This document shows positions 32,573 through 42,111 of a stretch of DNA of 58,571 bases, in pieces. Position 1 is the first letter of the stretch. Every line of letters begins with the position of its first letter. The DNA lies in contig CAOKOS010000009.1 of NCBI GenBank assembly GCA_948470255.1, forward strand, positions 1 through 58,571. Direction: 5' to 3'. A program made the position numbers and the translations under genes. The notes beneath the pieces were generated by a model. It was given only the letters and a program-made list of their open reading frames with translations, was not told where the DNA came from and searched no databases. This DNA comes from an uncultured Lachnotalea sp. GTDB taxonomy: Bacteria; Bacillota; Clostridia; Lachnospirales; Lachnospiraceae.

Positions 32573-33043
32573 ATGCTGACAAGAAAAGAGGATATTGAAA
32601 AACGGACAGAGGAGCTTCTGATCCCCATTGTCGTTGCCCATCAGTTTGAATTGGTCGATGTGGAGTTTGTAAAAGAGGGGGGAACCCGTTATCTGCGGGC
32701 CTATATTGATAAAGAGGGCGGAATTGCGGTGGATGACTGTGAGGTTGTCAGCAGGGCTTTAAGTGATCTTTTAGATAAGGAAGATTATATCGCTGACAGC
32801 TATATTCTGGAAGTCAGCTCCCCGGGACTTGGGCGCCCCTTAAAAAAGGAAAAAGATTTTGCCAGGAGTATGGGAAAGGAAGTGGAGATCCGCCTGTACC
32901 GCCCAAAGGATCACAAAAAAGAATTCTGCGGAATTCTTTCCGGCTATGACGACGGGACTGTGTCCATTGAAACGGAGGAAGGAGAAACCCTTACGTTTGA
33001 AAAAGGGGAAATAGCGCTGCTCCGCCTGGCTTTTGGCTTTTAA
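32573..33043 (+). CDS. rimP: Ribosome maturation factor RimP
   Basis: 156 residues from ATG 32573 (AAAGGGG upstream). Family signatures FELVDVEFVKEGGTRYLRAYIDKEGG, here cut to their key parts VDVEF and RAYIDKE, then VSRALSDLLD and LEVSSPGLGRPLKK. RimP assists 30S subunit assembly. It is the first gene of the usual Firmicutes nusA operon. An upstream in-frame ATG (32441) is within the leader hairpins and is rejected. Confidence 0.95.
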   Translation: MLTRKEDIEKRTEELLIPIVVAHQFELVDVEFVKEGGTRYLRAYIDKEGGIAVDDCEVVSRALSDLLDKEDYIADSYILEVSSPGLGRPLKKEKDFARSMGKEVEIRLYRPKDHKKEFCGILSGYDDGTVSIETEEGETLTFEKGEIALLRLAFGF

Positions 33044-33136
33044 GGAAAAAGACATGTTTTTATTGATGGATGATCTCAGATATTTATATAGAAAGAACAC
33101 GTCCCGAAAGGGAGGCAAAGAGGAGGAAGCGGAAAA

Positions 33137-34405
33137 ATGAAAGAAAACAAAGAATTGAAGGAAGCCCTTGAGCTTTTGGAAAAGGAGAAAGATATTAGCA
33201 AGGAAACTCTTCTGGAAGCCATTGAGAATTCTTTGATTCAGGCATGTAAAACCCATTTTGGGAAAGCAGATAATGTAAAAGCGGTTATTGACAGGGAAAC
33301 CTGCAATTTTTCCGTATATGCGGAGCGCGAGGTTGTGGAGGAAGTGGAAGATCCGGTACTTCAGATTTCTTTGGAGGAGGCCAGGGAGATTGACCCTCAT
33401 CTGGGAATCGGCGACACGGCTCAGATACAGATTAAGTCAAAAGAATTTGGAAGGATTGCCACCCAGAATGCGAAGAACGTGATTTTACAGAAAATCCGTG
33501 AGGAAGAACGTAAGGTATTGTACAATCAGTTCTGCGGGAAGGAAAAAGAGGTGGTTACAGGCATTGTCCAGAGATACCTTGGGAGAAACGTCAGTATCAA
33601 CCTGGGCAAAGTGGACGCCATGCTCAACGAGAACGAACAGGTCAAGGGAGAAACATTCATGCCCACCGAACGGATCAAGGTATATATCCTTGAGGTGAAG
33701 GATACCACCAAAGGCCCGCGGATACTGGTATCCAGGACCCATCCGGAACTGGTAAAGCGGCTTTTTGAATCAGAAGTGACGGAGGTCAAGGACGGAATCG
33801 TGGAAATTAGGAGCATTGCCAGGGAGGCAGGTTCCAGGACAAAAATGGCGGTACATTCCAATGATCCAAACGTAGACCCGGTCGGCGCATGTGTGGGTTT
33901 GAATGGCGCCAGGGTAGGAGCTGTGGTAGAAGAACTGCGGGGAGAAAAAATTGATATTATCAACTGGAGTGATAATTCTGCACTGCTCATTGAGAATGCC
34001 TTAAGCCCTGCCAAAGTGATTTGTGTTGTGGCCGATGATGATGAAAAGACGGCGCAGGTGATTGTGCCGGATTACCAGCTTTCACTGGCCATCGGAAAGG
34101 AAGGGCAAAACGCAAGGCTTGCAGCCAGGCTCACTGGCTTCAAGATTGATATAAAAAGTGAGACTCAGGCAAGAGAATCCGGCCTTCTTGAGGAAATCGG
34201 ATACGAAGAAGGCATGGAGGGGGAATACGACAGCTACGAGGATTACGATTACGAAGAAGGCTATCTGGAGGAAGGATATGCAGATGGTTACGAAGGGGGC
34301 GATTACGCGGACGATGGTTATACAGATGACTATGAAGCAGAGCATCCTTTGGAAGCAGAGTATGGAGCAGAAAGCGGCGTCTATGATGAAGACGCGCAGC
34401 AGTAA
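33137..34405 (+). CDS. nusA: Transcription termination/antitermination factor NusA with acidic Tyr-rich tail
   Basis: 422 residues: N-terminal RNA polymerase-binding domain (1-125), S1 domain (about 133-200), and two KH domains (about 200-345) ending AIGKEGQNARLAARLTGFKIDI. Firmicutes NusA normally ends near 350-390. Here about 65 more residues are nearly all Glu, Asp, Gly and Tyr (EEGYLEEGYADGYEGGDY within it). It binds the elongation complex to modulate pausing, termination and antitermination. RBS is GAGGAAG before ATG 33137; 3 nt separate it from the ylxR region. Confidence 0.95.
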   Translation: MKENKELKEALELLEKEKDISKETLLEAIENSLIQACKTHFGKADNVKAVIDRETCNFSVYAEREVVEEVEDPVLQISLEEAREIDPHLGIGDTAQIQIKSKEFGRIATQNAKNVILQKIREEERKVLYNQFCGKEKEVVTGIVQRYLGRNVSINLGKVDAMLNENEQVKGETFMPTERIKVYILEVKDTTKGPRILVSRTHPELVKRLFESEVTEVKDGIVEIRSIAREAGSRTKMAVHSNDPNVDPVGACVGLNGARVGAVVEELRGEKIDIINWSDNSALLIENALSPAKVICVVADDDEKTAQVIVPDYQLSLAIGKEGQNARLAARLTGFKIDIKSETQARESGLLEEIGYEEGMEGEYDSYEDYDYEEGYLEEGYADGYEGGDYADDGYTDDYEAEHPLEAEYGAESGVYDEDAQQ

Positions 34406-34426
34406 TTCTTGGCGGAGCGTGATTCC

Positions 34427-34705
34427 ATGAGTGTAAAAAAGAAAAGTCCACAGAGACAGTGTATCGGCTGCGGAGAAATGAAGAACAAAAAAGAGATGAT
34501 CCGTATTTTGAAAACAGCCGAGGGGGATATTATCCTGGATGCCACCGGAAAGAAAAACGGACGCGGAGCGTATCTGTGCTTTGACAAAGAGTGTCTGGAA
34601 CGTGCGGTGAAAGGAAGGGGCCTGGAGCGTTCCTTCAAAATGCCTGTTTCCAGAGAGGTTTATGAAAGTCTCAGAAAGGAGCTGGAGACGATTGAGAACA
34701 GATAA
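34427..34705 (+). CDS. rnpM: YlxR/RnpM family RNA-binding protein (DUF448)
   Basis: 92 residues from ATG 34427, preferred over a TTG at 34409 that has no ribosome site. The family motif RQCIGCGEMKNKKEMIRI and the RGAYLC-x4-C part are present. In Bacillus-type bacteria this protein binds RNase P RNA and modulates it (family knowledge). It sits between nusA and ylxQ as usual. Confidence 0.9.
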   Translation: MSVKKKSPQRQCIGCGEMKNKKEMIRILKTAEGDIILDATGKKNGRGAYLCFDKECLERAVKGRGLERSFKMPVSREVYESLRKELETIENR

Positions 34706-35000
34706 AGCGCTGTCGCTTTTAAGCCTGGCCATGAAGGCCGGTAAGCTTGTAAGCGGAGAGTTCTTGACAGAAAAGGCTGTTAAGTCAGGGAAAGCCACAT
34801 TGGTGATTGCAGCAGAAGACGCGTCAGACAATACAAAGAAAATGTTCACAAATATGTGTACTTACTATAAAGTTCCTTTGTACTTTTGGGGTAAAAAAGA
34901 AGACCTGGGCGCTGCCATTGGAAGAGAGTATCGGGCTTCTGTGGCGTTGACGGATGCAGGCTTCCGGGATGCTGTGGTTAAACAGATAAAAAGTGAGTGA
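34692..35000 (+). CDS. L7Ae/L30e-family ribosomal-type protein YlxQ
   Basis: 102 residues from TTG 34692, overlapping the end of ylxR by 14 nt. This start is chosen because it gives the family N terminus ([20 protein letters not shown]) and has GGAG close upstream; ATG 34662 would add ten residues inside ylxR. L7Ae-fold proteins bind kink-turn RNA. Its function in this operon is not established. Confidence 0.85.
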   Translation: MRTDKALSLLSLAMKAGKLVSGEFLTEKAVKSGKATLVIAAEDASDNTKKMFTNMCTYYKVPLYFWGKKEDLGAAIGREYRASVALTDAGFRDAVVKQIKSE

Positions 35001-35019
35001 TCAGACGGAGGTAGTAAGT

Positions 35020-37914
35020 ATGATAAAAATGAGAGTGCATGAGCTTGCAAAAGAAATAGATAAAAGCAACAAAGAGATCTTAGATGTACTTCAGGCCAAC
35101 GGCGTCAACGTCCAGAGTCCTTTAAGTGTAATTGACGGGGAACAGGCTGAGATGGTTCGACAGGTATATGCGCCCACGCCGGAACCGAAGCCGGAGCCAG
35201 AACCAAAGCAGGAGGCCGCGCCGAAAAAGAGGATTACGGCAGTATTCCGTTCCCAAAACAGTTCTCAGGCAGGAAAGGGGCGCGGCAGCGCCCGTCCGGC
35301 AGGCCCTGGCGGGATGAGGCGTCCCGGCAGCCCGGCCCGCCCAGGCGTTCCAGGCCAGCAGACTCGCCCCTCCGGGGAGCGTCAGGCTGCCCGTCCTTCG
35401 GGGGACCGCCAGCCGGCCAGGGTATCTGCAAGACCGGTAGGCCCTAAACCGACGGTGAAGCCGGCGCCCCAATCTGCGGCGCCGGGGGCAGAAGGCAAAA
35501 CACCTGCAGTTTCAGAAGGAAAGAAAGAGGCGGCGTTTATATCAAAGCCGGAAGCAGCGGCTGAGGTAAAAACACAGTCGGCGGCGCCTGCCAGAACCCC
35601 TGATAGAAGAACACTTTATAAAGAAGGGCAGAATGTATACAGGGACGGCCAAAACGTATATAAAGACGGCCAGCGTCCTGCGGAAGCAGGCAGAAGGCCG
35701 GCCGGAGAGCGCCAGGGCCAGCGTCCTTTTGACGGAACAAGACGTCCCTCCGGGGAGCGTCAGGGCCAGCGTCCTTTTGATGGAACAAGGAGGCCTTCTG
35801 GGGACCGGAATACAGGAAAGCCCTATGGAGACAGGAACGAAAGAGGCGGAGAAAGAAATGAACGTTCCGGGCAGGTGAACCGCGACGGACGTAGAGGCCC
35901 TGCACGTCCCGGGGAGGGCAGAGGGAACGCACGTCCCGGAGAAGGAAGAAGAGGAAGCTTTTCCGTGCCTGCGCCGGGCCTTGACAGCACCCAGAAGAAC
36001 CAGGGAAAACAGAAGCAGAAAACAGGAGGGCGCCAGGGCAGCAAGTACGATAAGAAGCAGGGCGATGATTTTGAAAAGAAGATGCCGAAAAAGGGGATGA
36101 AGGCTCCGGTTAAACCGGGGGCGAAGCCTGCGCCACAGGTACAGAAGCCGGAAGTCCCTGAAGTAAAGACCATAGTAATTCCTGAGATTTTAACCATAAA
36201 GGAACTGGCGGATAAGATGAAACAGCAGCCTTCAGCCATTGTCAAGAAGCTGTTTATGCAGGGAAAAGTGGTGACAATCAACCAGGAAATTGATTATGAT
36301 ACGGCGGAAGAAATTGCCATGGAGTTTGAAGTCCTTTGTGAGAAGGAAGTCAAGGTCAATGTGATCGAGGAACTTCTGAAAGATATTGAGGATCCGGAAG
36401 ATTCTTTGGTTCCCCGCCCGCCTGTTGTCTGTGTCATGGGCCATGTGGATCATGGAAAGACTTCCCTTTTGGATGCCATTCGGGAAACCAATGTCATCGC
36501 CAGGGAGGCAGGAGGGATCACACAGCACATCGGTGCGTCGGTGGTGGAGATTTCTGGGCAGAAGATCACATTTTTGGATACGCCCGGCCATGAAGCTTTC
36601 ACGGCCATGAGAATGAGAGGAGCGCAGGCCACGGATATTGCGATCCTTGTTGTGGCGGCTGACGACGGTGTTATGCCCCAGACGGTGGAGGCAATCAACC
36701 ATGCCAAGGCGGCGGGGGTAGAGATCATAGTGGCAATCAACAAGATTGATAAACCCAGCGCCAACATTGAGAGAGTGAAACAGGAACTGGCGGAGTATGA
36801 GCTTGTGCCTGAGGATTGGGGTGGAAGTACGATTTTTGTGCCGGTATCCGCCCATACAAAAGAAGGAATTGAGAATCTGCTGGAAATGATCCTTCTGACA
36901 GCGGAAGTCAAAGAGCTTAAGGCCAATCCTGACCGTAGGGCCAGAGGCCTTGTCATTGAGGCAGAGCTAGATAAGGGTAAAGGCCCGGTGGCTACTATCC
37001 TGGTGCAGAAGGGTGTCCTCCATGTGGGAGATGCCATTGCTGCAGGCCCTTGTTACGGCAAGGTAAGAGCCATGATGGATGATAAAGGGCGCAGGGTGAA
37101 AGAGGCCGACCCTTCCACACCGGTGGAAATCCTGGGACTCAACGATGTGCCCAGCGCAGGTGAGATTTTTGTTTCTCCTGAGACAGAGAAAGAAGCGAGA
37201 AGCTTTGCGGAAACCTTTATTTCTGAGGGCAGGGAGAAGCTTTTGGATGATACGAAAGCGAAGCTGTCCCTGGATGACTTGTTCAATCAGATCAAGGCAG
37301 GAAATGTAAAAGAGCTGGGAATTATTATCAAAGCCGATGTACAGGGTTCTGTGGAAGCTGTGAAGCAGAGTCTTGTGAAACTGTCCAATGAGGAAGTGGT
37401 GGTGAAGGTGATCCACGGAGGCGTGGGGGCTATCAATGAGTCGGATGTATCGTTGGCTTCTGCTTCCAATGCCATCATCATCGGTTTTAATGTGCGGCCG
37501 GATGCCATGGCAAAATCTGTGGCGGAGCAGGAGAAGGTGGACGTCCGCTTATATAAGGTGATTTACCAGGCTATCGAAGATGTGGAAGCAGCCATGAAAG
37601 GTATGCTGGATCCCATCTTTGAGGAAAAGGTCATTGGCCATGCGGTGGTTCGCCAGACCTTCAAAGCTTCAGGTGTCGGAACCATTGCAGGTTCTTATGT
37701 CCTGGATGGAAAATTCCAGAGAAACTGCAGTGTGCGTATAACCCGTGACGGGGAACAGCTCTTTGAGGGGGCGCTTGCATCTCTCAGGCGGTTTAAGGAC
37801 GATGTAAAAGAAGTGGCCAAAGGCTTTGAATGTGGGCTTGTATTTGAGGGATTTAATGACCTCAGGGAAGACGATATGGTGGAAGCATATATCATGGAGG
37901 AAGTTCCCCGGTAG
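35020..37914 (+). CDS. infB: Translation initiation factor IF-2
   Basis: 964 residues from ATG 35020 (GGAGG 8 nt upstream). N-terminal IF2_N helix bundle ([18 protein letters not shown]), a long disordered Arg/Gly/Pro-rich region (about 60-370) with tandem repeats of the type [16 protein letters not shown], a second IF2_N (about 395-450), then the GTPase: G1 [11 protein letters not shown]3 DTPGHEA, G4 NKID, and domains II-IV including the tRNA-binding C2. It delivers fMet-tRNA to the 30S subunit. The disordered arm is unusually repetitive but in frame throughout. Confidence 0.97.
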   Translation: MIKMRVHELAKEIDKSNKEILDVLQANGVNVQSPLSVIDGEQAEMVRQVYAPTPEPKPEPEPKQEAAPKKRITAVFRSQNSSQAGKGRGSARPAGPGGMRRPGSPARPGVPGQQTRPSGERQAARPSGDRQPARVSARPVGPKPTVKPAPQSAAPGAEGKTPAVSEGKKEAAFISKPEAAAEVKTQSAAPARTPDRRTLYKEGQNVYRDGQNVYKDGQRPAEAGRRPAGERQGQRPFDGTRRPSGERQGQRPFDGTRRPSGDRNTGKPYGDRNERGGERNERSGQVNRDGRRGPARPGEGRGNARPGEGRRGSFSVPAPGLDSTQKNQGKQKQKTGGRQGSKYDKKQGDDFEKKMPKKGMKAPVKPGAKPAPQVQKPEVPEVKTIVIPEILTIKELADKMKQQPSAIVKKLFMQGKVVTINQEIDYDTAEEIAMEFEVLCEKEVKVNVIEELLKDIEDPEDSLVPRPPVVCVMGHVDHGKTSLLDAIRETNVIAREAGGITQHIGASVVEISGQKITFLDTPGHEAFTAMRMRGAQATDIAILVVAADDGVMPQTVEAINHAKAAGVEIIVAINKIDKPSANIERVKQELAEYELVPEDWGGSTIFVPVSAHTKEGIENLLEMILLTAEVKELKANPDRRARGLVIEAELDKGKGPVATILVQKGVLHVGDAIAAGPCYGKVRAMMDDKGRRVKEADPSTPVEILGLNDVPSAGEIFVSPETEKEARSFAETFISEGREKLLDDTKAKLSLDDLFNQIKAGNVKELGIIIKADVQGSVEAVKQSLVKLSNEEVVVKVIHGGVGAINESDVSLASASNAIIIGFNVRPDAMAKSVAEQEKVDVRLYKVIYQAIEDVEAAMKGMLDPIFEEKVIGHAVVRQTFKASGVGTIAGSYVLDGKFQRNCSVRITRDGEQLFEGALASLRRFKDDVKEVAKGFECGLVFEGFNDLREDDMVEAYIMEEVPR

Positions 37915-37941
37915 GAAAGATCCCGGAAGGATTGGTGAGAC

Positions 37942-38322
37942 ATGCGTAAGAACAGCATAAAAAATATCCGTATCAACAGTGAGGTACAAAGAGAGCTGAG
38001 TAACATTATCCGGACAGAAGTAAAAGATCCCCGAATCCACCCCATGACTTCGGTCGTGGCGGTGGAGGTGGCTCCGGATTTGAAATACTGCAAGGCATAT
38101 ATAAGTGTCCTGGGAAATGAGGAAGCAGCCAGGGCGACTTTGGACGGACTTAAAAATGCGGTGGGATATATAAGGCGGGCACTGGCAAAATCTATCAATT
38201 TAAGAAATACGCCGGAGATTACTTTTATTTTAGACCAGTCCATTGAATATGGCGTCCATATGACAAGGCTTATTGATGATGTGGTGGGAAAAGAGGAGGA
38301 AGCTTTGGATGGAGAAGATTAA
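37942..38322 (+). CDS. rbfA: Ribosome-binding factor A
   Basis: 126 residues, single KH-like domain: the IRINSEVQRELSNIIRTEVKDPRI start and the AKSINLRNTPEITFILDQS end are diagnostic. It helps 16S rRNA 5'-end maturation. It overlaps the following nrnA gene by 14 nt. Confidence 0.96.
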   Translation: MRKNSIKNIRINSEVQRELSNIIRTEVKDPRIHPMTSVVAVEVAPDLKYCKAYISVLGNEEAARATLDGLKNAVGYIRRALAKSINLRNTPEITFILDQSIEYGVHMTRLIDDVVGKEEEALDGED

Positions 38323-39274
38323 GGATATTCTGGGCCAGGCGAAAAACGCAGCCATCCTTGGCCATGTTAGGCCGGACGGAGATTGCGTGGGAGCCTGTCT
38401 GGGACTTAAGAATTATCTGAAGAATTCTGCGCCGGAGTTGTCTGTTCAGGTATACCTGGAGGAGATTCCCGATTCTTTTCACTTCTTAAAAGGAGCGGGG
38501 GAGATCAGCCATGATGCCGCAGACGGGACGGTTTATGATCTGTGTATTGCGTTGGATACCAGCGACAAAGAGCGGCTTGGAGCTTTTGCTTTTTATTTCG
38601 ACCATGCAGGAAATACAGTCTGCATCGACCACCACGTGACCAATGCCGGATTCGCAGGGGTTTCCCACGTTTGCCCGGACAGAAGCGCCACCAGTGAGGT
38701 TTTATATACACTGATGGAGGATGAGTTTGTGGACAAAAGTGTGGCGGAATGTCTGTACATGGGGATGATTCATGATACGGGAGTCTTCAAACATTCCAAT
38801 ACCACGGGAGAAACCATGGAGATTGCCGGCAGGCTGATGGACAAGGGAATTAATTTTTCTGAAATTATTGATAAAACTTTTTATGAGAAAACTTACAGGC
38901 AGAATCAGATCCTTGGAAGGATGTTGACAGAAAGTGTGCTTTTCATGGATGGCTTATGCATTTTTTCGGCTGTCCGCAAGAAAAACATGGAATTTTATCA
39001 GGCGAAGGCAAAGGATCTGGAGGGGATTATCGACCAGCTCCGGGTGACAAAAGGAGTGGAGTGCGCGATTTTCCTCTGCGAGACAGCGCCGCAGGAGTAC
39101 AAGGTCAGTATGCGCTCCAATCAAGTGGTGGATGTGAGCAAGATTGCGGCTTTTTTTGGCGGCGGCGGTCATATACGTGCGGCAGGCTGTACCATGTCGG
39201 GTTCTGTTCACGATGTAGTCAACAATTTGTCAGAACATATTGAGAAACAGCTTATGGAAGCGGGGCTGCGGTAA
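38309..39274 (+). CDS. nrnA: DHH-family phosphoesterase NrnA (nanoRNase/pAp phosphatase)
   Basis: 321 residues from ATG 38309 (GAGGAGG upstream, overlapping rbfA). Metal motifs: LGHVRPDGDCVG, ALDTSD, CIDHHVTN (the DHH), GMIHDTG; DHHA1 part ends with GGGGHIRAAGC. It degrades 2-5 nt RNAs and dephosphorylates pAp. The rbfA-nrnA-truB order is standard in Firmicutes. Confidence 0.93.
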   Translation: MEKIKDILGQAKNAAILGHVRPDGDCVGACLGLKNYLKNSAPELSVQVYLEEIPDSFHFLKGAGEISHDAADGTVYDLCIALDTSDKERLGAFAFYFDHAGNTVCIDHHVTNAGFAGVSHVCPDRSATSEVLYTLMEDEFVDKSVAECLYMGMIHDTGVFKHSNTTGETMEIAGRLMDKGINFSEIIDKTFYEKTYRQNQILGRMLTESVLFMDGLCIFSAVRKKNMEFYQAKAKDLEGIIDQLRVTKGVECAIFLCETAPQEYKVSMRSNQVVDVSKIAAFFGGGGHIRAAGCTMSGSVHDVVNNLSEHIEKQLMEAGLR

Positions 39275-39343
39275 AGAGCTTCATAAAACTACAAAAGAGC
39301 GCTGGGAAACAGTCCGTATCTGAATGAGAGGGTTGAAAAGAGC

Positions 39344-40282
39344 GTGGACGGATTATTGAATGTGTATAAGGAGCGGGGCTTTACCTCACATGATGTGGTG
39401 GCGAAGCTCCGCGGAATTTTGAAACAGAAAAAAATCGGCCATACAGGTACACTGGATCCGGAAGCTGAAGGTGTACTTCCTGTCTGCCTTGGAAAGGCTA
39501 CAAAAGTCTGCGGCCTTTTGACGGAAAAGGATAAGGAGTACCGGGCGGTATTGCTTCTTGGTATCACAACCGATACACAGGACACGACAGGAAAGATTCA
39601 AAAGGAATGTGAGGTGGAAGCGGAGGAGGCGGCCATAAAAGAGGCTGTCATGAGTTTTGTGGGTGAATATGAACAGCTTCCGCCCATGTATTCGGCGTTA
39701 AAAGTCGGCGGAAAGAAATTGTATGAGCTTGCCAGACAAGGAAAGGAAGTGGAGCGGAAAAAACGGCAGGTGCAGATCCACAGGATAGTGATTGAAAAGG
39801 TGGAGCTTCCTCGGGTTACTATGACAGTGAACTGTTCCAGAGGGACTTATATCCGTACACTCTGCCATGATATTGGAAACCGCATAGGATGCGGTGGATG
39901 TATGGAAAGCCTGGTGCGGATCAGTGTGTCAGATTTTCATATAAAAGATGCCATGACATTGAAACAGATTGAGAGCTTGCGGGACGAGGGGGCTTTGGAG
40001 CGGTTCCTGACACCTGTGGATACTCTGTTTCTTTCTTATCCAGCTTACCGTGCAAAGGAAACGGCCGGAAAGCGGCTTTATAACGGGAATCCCATGAAGC
40101 TTGGGGAACTGGCGCAGGAAGCCGGACAGGATATTGAGGGGAAAGAAGCAGGGAAAGGAAAAGGCGGAGATTTCCCGGAGAAAATCAGGGTTTACGACTG
40201 GGGCGGGAATTTTATCGGGATTTATTCTTATGAAGAGAAAGGGAATTTTTACCATCCAGAGACACTGTTTTTTATCTTATAG
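39344..40282 (+). CDS. truB: tRNA pseudouridine-55 synthase
   Basis: 312 residues from GTG 39344. Catalytic D38 is in IGHTGTLDPEAEGVL; CSRGTYIRTLCHDIG is the second conserved block. It makes pseudouridine 55 in the T-loop of tRNAs. A low-complexity Glu/Lys/Gly stretch (about 255-282) precedes the C-terminal strand. The last codons lie inside the terminator-like hairpin 40268-40305. Confidence 0.96.
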   Translation: MDGLLNVYKERGFTSHDVVAKLRGILKQKKIGHTGTLDPEAEGVLPVCLGKATKVCGLLTEKDKEYRAVLLLGITTDTQDTTGKIQKECEVEAEEAAIKEAVMSFVGEYEQLPPMYSALKVGGKKLYELARQGKEVERKKRQVQIHRIVIEKVELPRVTMTVNCSRGTYIRTLCHDIGNRIGCGGCMESLVRISVSDFHIKDAMTLKQIESLRDEGALERFLTPVDTLFLSYPAYRAKETAGKRLYNGNPMKLGELAQEAGQDIEGKEAGKGKGGDFPEKIRVYDWGGNFIGIYSYEEKGNFYHPETLFFIL

Positions 40283-40305
40283 GGAACAAGGTTTCCCATA
40301 AGATA
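40268..40305 (+). terminator. Stem-loop over the truB stop, related to the palindrome family
   Basis: TTTTTTATCTTAT(a)GGGAA pairs with TTCCCATAAGATAAAAAA: an 18-bp stem with one bulged A and a 6-nt loop. It includes the truB stop codon (40280-40282). The TATAGGGAA core looks like the heads of the A/B repeats that start 50 bp downstream, and the following TAGGATTTTGTTGTT resembles their tail. It lacks a plain T run, so termination is likely but not certain. Confidence 0.55.
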
Positions 40306-40355
40306 AAAAAGAAGCTTTCGGGAGGAGCGCCCTGCGGTGTAGGATTTTGTTGTTA

Positions 40356-40475
40356 CTTTATAGGAAACTGCGTCCTATAAAGTAAAAAACCCTCCGGGGG
40401 ATGCGTGGTTCGCGGAAAGGAAATTAGCCTTTCAGTCACTGCTCACGCGCGGCGATTGCGCTTTGCGCAATCTTT
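40356..40475. repeat. Intergenic palindromic repeat, unit A
   Basis: Head stem CTTTATAGGA / TCCTATAAAG with loop AACTGCG (40356-40382), body with CCTCCGGGGGATGCG and GATTGCGC-ttt-GCGCAATC (40454-40472). First of three units arranged A-B-A between truB and ribF. Confidence 0.85.
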
Positions 40476-40477
40476 GT

Positions 40478-40604
40478 TCCTTTATAGGAAACTGCGTCCT
40501 ATAAAGTAAAAAAGCTCCGCGAGGATTGCACTGCGGCGGAGAGGAATTATATCGCTGAAGCGATCCGCCGCAGGCGGAGAATCCTGCAAGCAGGATTCTT
40601 TGTT
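40478..40604. repeat. Intergenic palindromic repeat, unit B
   Basis: Head stem CTTTATAGGA / TCCTATAAAG (40480-40506), CTCCGC / GCGGAG, then ATCGCT-ga-AGCGAT, CCGCC-gca-GGCGG and GAATCCTGC-aa-GCAGGATTC, ending in the shared tail. Almost identical to 113-239, although about 40 kb away. Confidence 0.85.
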
Positions 40605-40605
40605 T

Positions 40606-40728
40606 TTTATAGGAAACTGCGTCCTATAAAGTAAAAAACCCTCCGGGGGATGCGCAGTTCGCGGAAAGGGAATTAGCCTTTCAGTCACCGCTCACGCGCG
40701 GCGATTGCGCTTTGCGCAATCTTTTTTA
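40606..40728. repeat. Intergenic palindromic repeat, unit A (second copy in the array)
   Basis: Head TTTATAGGA / TCCTATAAA (40606-40630) with the same AACTGCG loop and the same body as 40356-40475, differing at a few bases. It ends about 36 bp before the ribF start, so ribF is transcribed through or after this array. Confidence 0.85.
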
Positions 40729-40763
40729 TACTTTTATTTCTATAGAAGGCACGAGGAACAGAC

Positions 40764-41702
40764 ATGAAATTGATTACCGGACAGACGGAATTGCTTGTAA
40801 AGGGGCCGTCAGCTGTCACTTTGGGGAAATTCGACGGAATCCACAGAGGCCATAGAAAGCTGTTGGGAGAAGTACTAAAGGCGAAAGCAGAGGGGCTTTT
40901 GACAACGGTATTTACTTTTGGCAGGCCGCCCAGGACATTGACAGAAGGGGAAGTACAGCCAGTACTTTTAACCAACAGGGAAAAGAGGCTTCACCTGGAA
41001 CGGCTGGGGCTTGACCTGATGGTGGAATATCCTTTCACTGAAGATGTCTGCCATATGGAGCCGGAAGCATTTGTAGAACAAGTTTTAGTGAAAGGTCTTA
41101 ATGCAAAATCGGTGGTCACAGGACCGGATTTTTGTTTTGGCTATAAAAGGCGGGGAAATGTAGAGCTTCTTTCAAAGCTTGCGGCCTGTTACGGCTATAA
41201 ACTTACTGTAATCGAAAAAGAAAAGGATTCGGAAAACCGTATTATCAGCAGCACACTGGTGAGGGAGGAGCTTCTTTGCGGAAATGTGGAGAGGGCCAAC
41301 CGGCTGTTAGGATATCCGTACACAGTGACGGGAGAGGTGGTTCATGGAAACCATCTGGGGCGGACGTTTGGTATGCCTACGGTGAACCAGATTCCGGCGC
41401 CGGAGAAGCTTCTGCCTCCCAATGGAGTCTATACTGCGGCGGTGGAACTGGATGGGAAAACTTATAGAGGAGTTTCCAATGTGGGGTATAAACCTACCAT
41501 AGAAGGGAATTATCCAAAAGGGGTGGAAACTTACATTTTTGATTTTGACAAAGACGTCTACGGAAAAACCCTGGATGTACAGCTTTTTCATTATCAGAGA
41601 AAAGAGCAGAAATTTACCTCCGTGGAAGAACTGAAAGGGCAGCTTGCAAAAGATGCAGAAGAAAGCCGCCGGTTTTTCCAGGAGAACGGGGAAAAATATT
41701 AG
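40764..41702 (+). CDS. ribF: Bifunctional riboflavin kinase / FAD synthetase
   Basis: 312 residues. FAD synthetase nucleotidyltransferase domain with LGKFDGIHRGHRKLL and the ISSTLVRE motif; C-terminal riboflavin kinase with GRTFGMPTVN and NGVYTA, ending in VETYIFDFDKDVYG. It converts riboflavin to FMN and FAD. Its usual position between truB and rpsO is kept, but an array of palindromic repeats separates it from truB. No FMN riboswitch was seen upstream. Confidence 0.95.
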   Translation: MKLITGQTELLVKGPSAVTLGKFDGIHRGHRKLLGEVLKAKAEGLLTTVFTFGRPPRTLTEGEVQPVLLTNREKRLHLERLGLDLMVEYPFTEDVCHMEPEAFVEQVLVKGLNAKSVVTGPDFCFGYKRRGNVELLSKLAACYGYKLTVIEKEKDSENRIISSTLVREELLCGNVERANRLLGYPYTVTGEVVHGNHLGRTFGMPTVNQIPAPEKLLPPNGVYTAAVELDGKTYRGVSNVGYKPTIEGNYPKGVETYIFDFDKDVYGKTLDVQLFHYQRKEQKFTSVEELKGQLAKDAEESRRFFQENGEKY

Positions 41703-41731
41703 TTTACAATCAGAAACACATGTGTTATACT
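41703..41731 (+). promoter_or_regulatory. Sigma-A promoter of rpsO
   Basis: TTTACA (41703-41708), a 17-nt spacer and TATACT (41726-41731). The -35 begins at the base after the ribF stop codon. Confidence 0.8.
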
Positions 41732-41750
41732 GTAGCGGTGTGAAACTGCG

Positions 41751-41795
41751 CCAATACTCAGCATTTGGAGGCTCCTGCCGATGCCGGGTATTTGG
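41751..41795 (+). promoter_or_regulatory. rpsO leader stem-loop, candidate S15 autoregulatory element
   Basis: CCAATACTCaGCAT (41751-41764) pairs with ATGCcGGGTATTtGG (41781-41795): 12 pairs with one mismatch and one bulge, enclosing TTGGAGGCTCCTGCCG. It lies in the leader about 30 nt upstream of the rpsO start. Ribosomal protein S15 represses its own mRNA through diverse leader structures in several bacteria; that this one binds S15 is inferred. Confidence 0.5.
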
Positions 41796-41826
41796 TGTGA
41801 ACAAAGTAGGTTAAGGAGGAAACAAC

Positions 41827-42093
41827 ATGATTTCAAAGGAAAAGAAAGCAGGGATTATTGAGGCTTATGGCAGAAAGCCTGGAGATACTGGCTCTCCTGA
41901 AGTTCAGATCGCCATTCTTACTGCCAGGATTGCAGAACTCACTGAGCATTTGAAGGTGAACCAGAAAGACCATCATTCCAGACGCGGGCTTTTGAAGATG
42001 GTAGGCCAGAGACGCGGGCTTTTGGACTATCTGAAGAGAAACGATATTGAAGCATACAGGAATCTGATAGCACGTCTTGGCATCAGAAAATAA
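41827..42093 (+). CDS. rpsO: 30S ribosomal protein S15
   Basis: 88 residues, full length. [38 protein letters not shown] (key part HHSRRGLL) and the C-terminal [11 protein letters not shown] are diagnostic. It binds 16S rRNA early in 30S assembly. RBS TTAAGGAGG is strong. Confidence 0.98.
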   Translation: MISKEKKAGIIEAYGRKPGDTGSPEVQIAILTARIAELTEHLKVNQKDHHSRRGLLKMVGQRRGLLDYLKRNDIEAYRNLIARLGIRK

Positions 42094-42111
42094 CTGAGAA
42101 TTTTAAGGGCG

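Noticed and set aside
35122-35932. Long minus-strand open frames opposite infB
   Set aside because: They mirror the GC-rich repetitive Arg/Gly/Pro codons of IF-2, have no ribosome sites and no recognisable protein features.
40356-40728. CRISPR array in the A-B-A repeats
   Set aside because: Units are about 120 bp, consist of hairpins, lack short constant repeats with variable spacers, and no cas genes are nearby.
40606-40763. FMN riboswitch upstream of ribF
   Set aside because: The region is fully explained by repeat unit A and I could not find the conserved FMN-aptamer segments.
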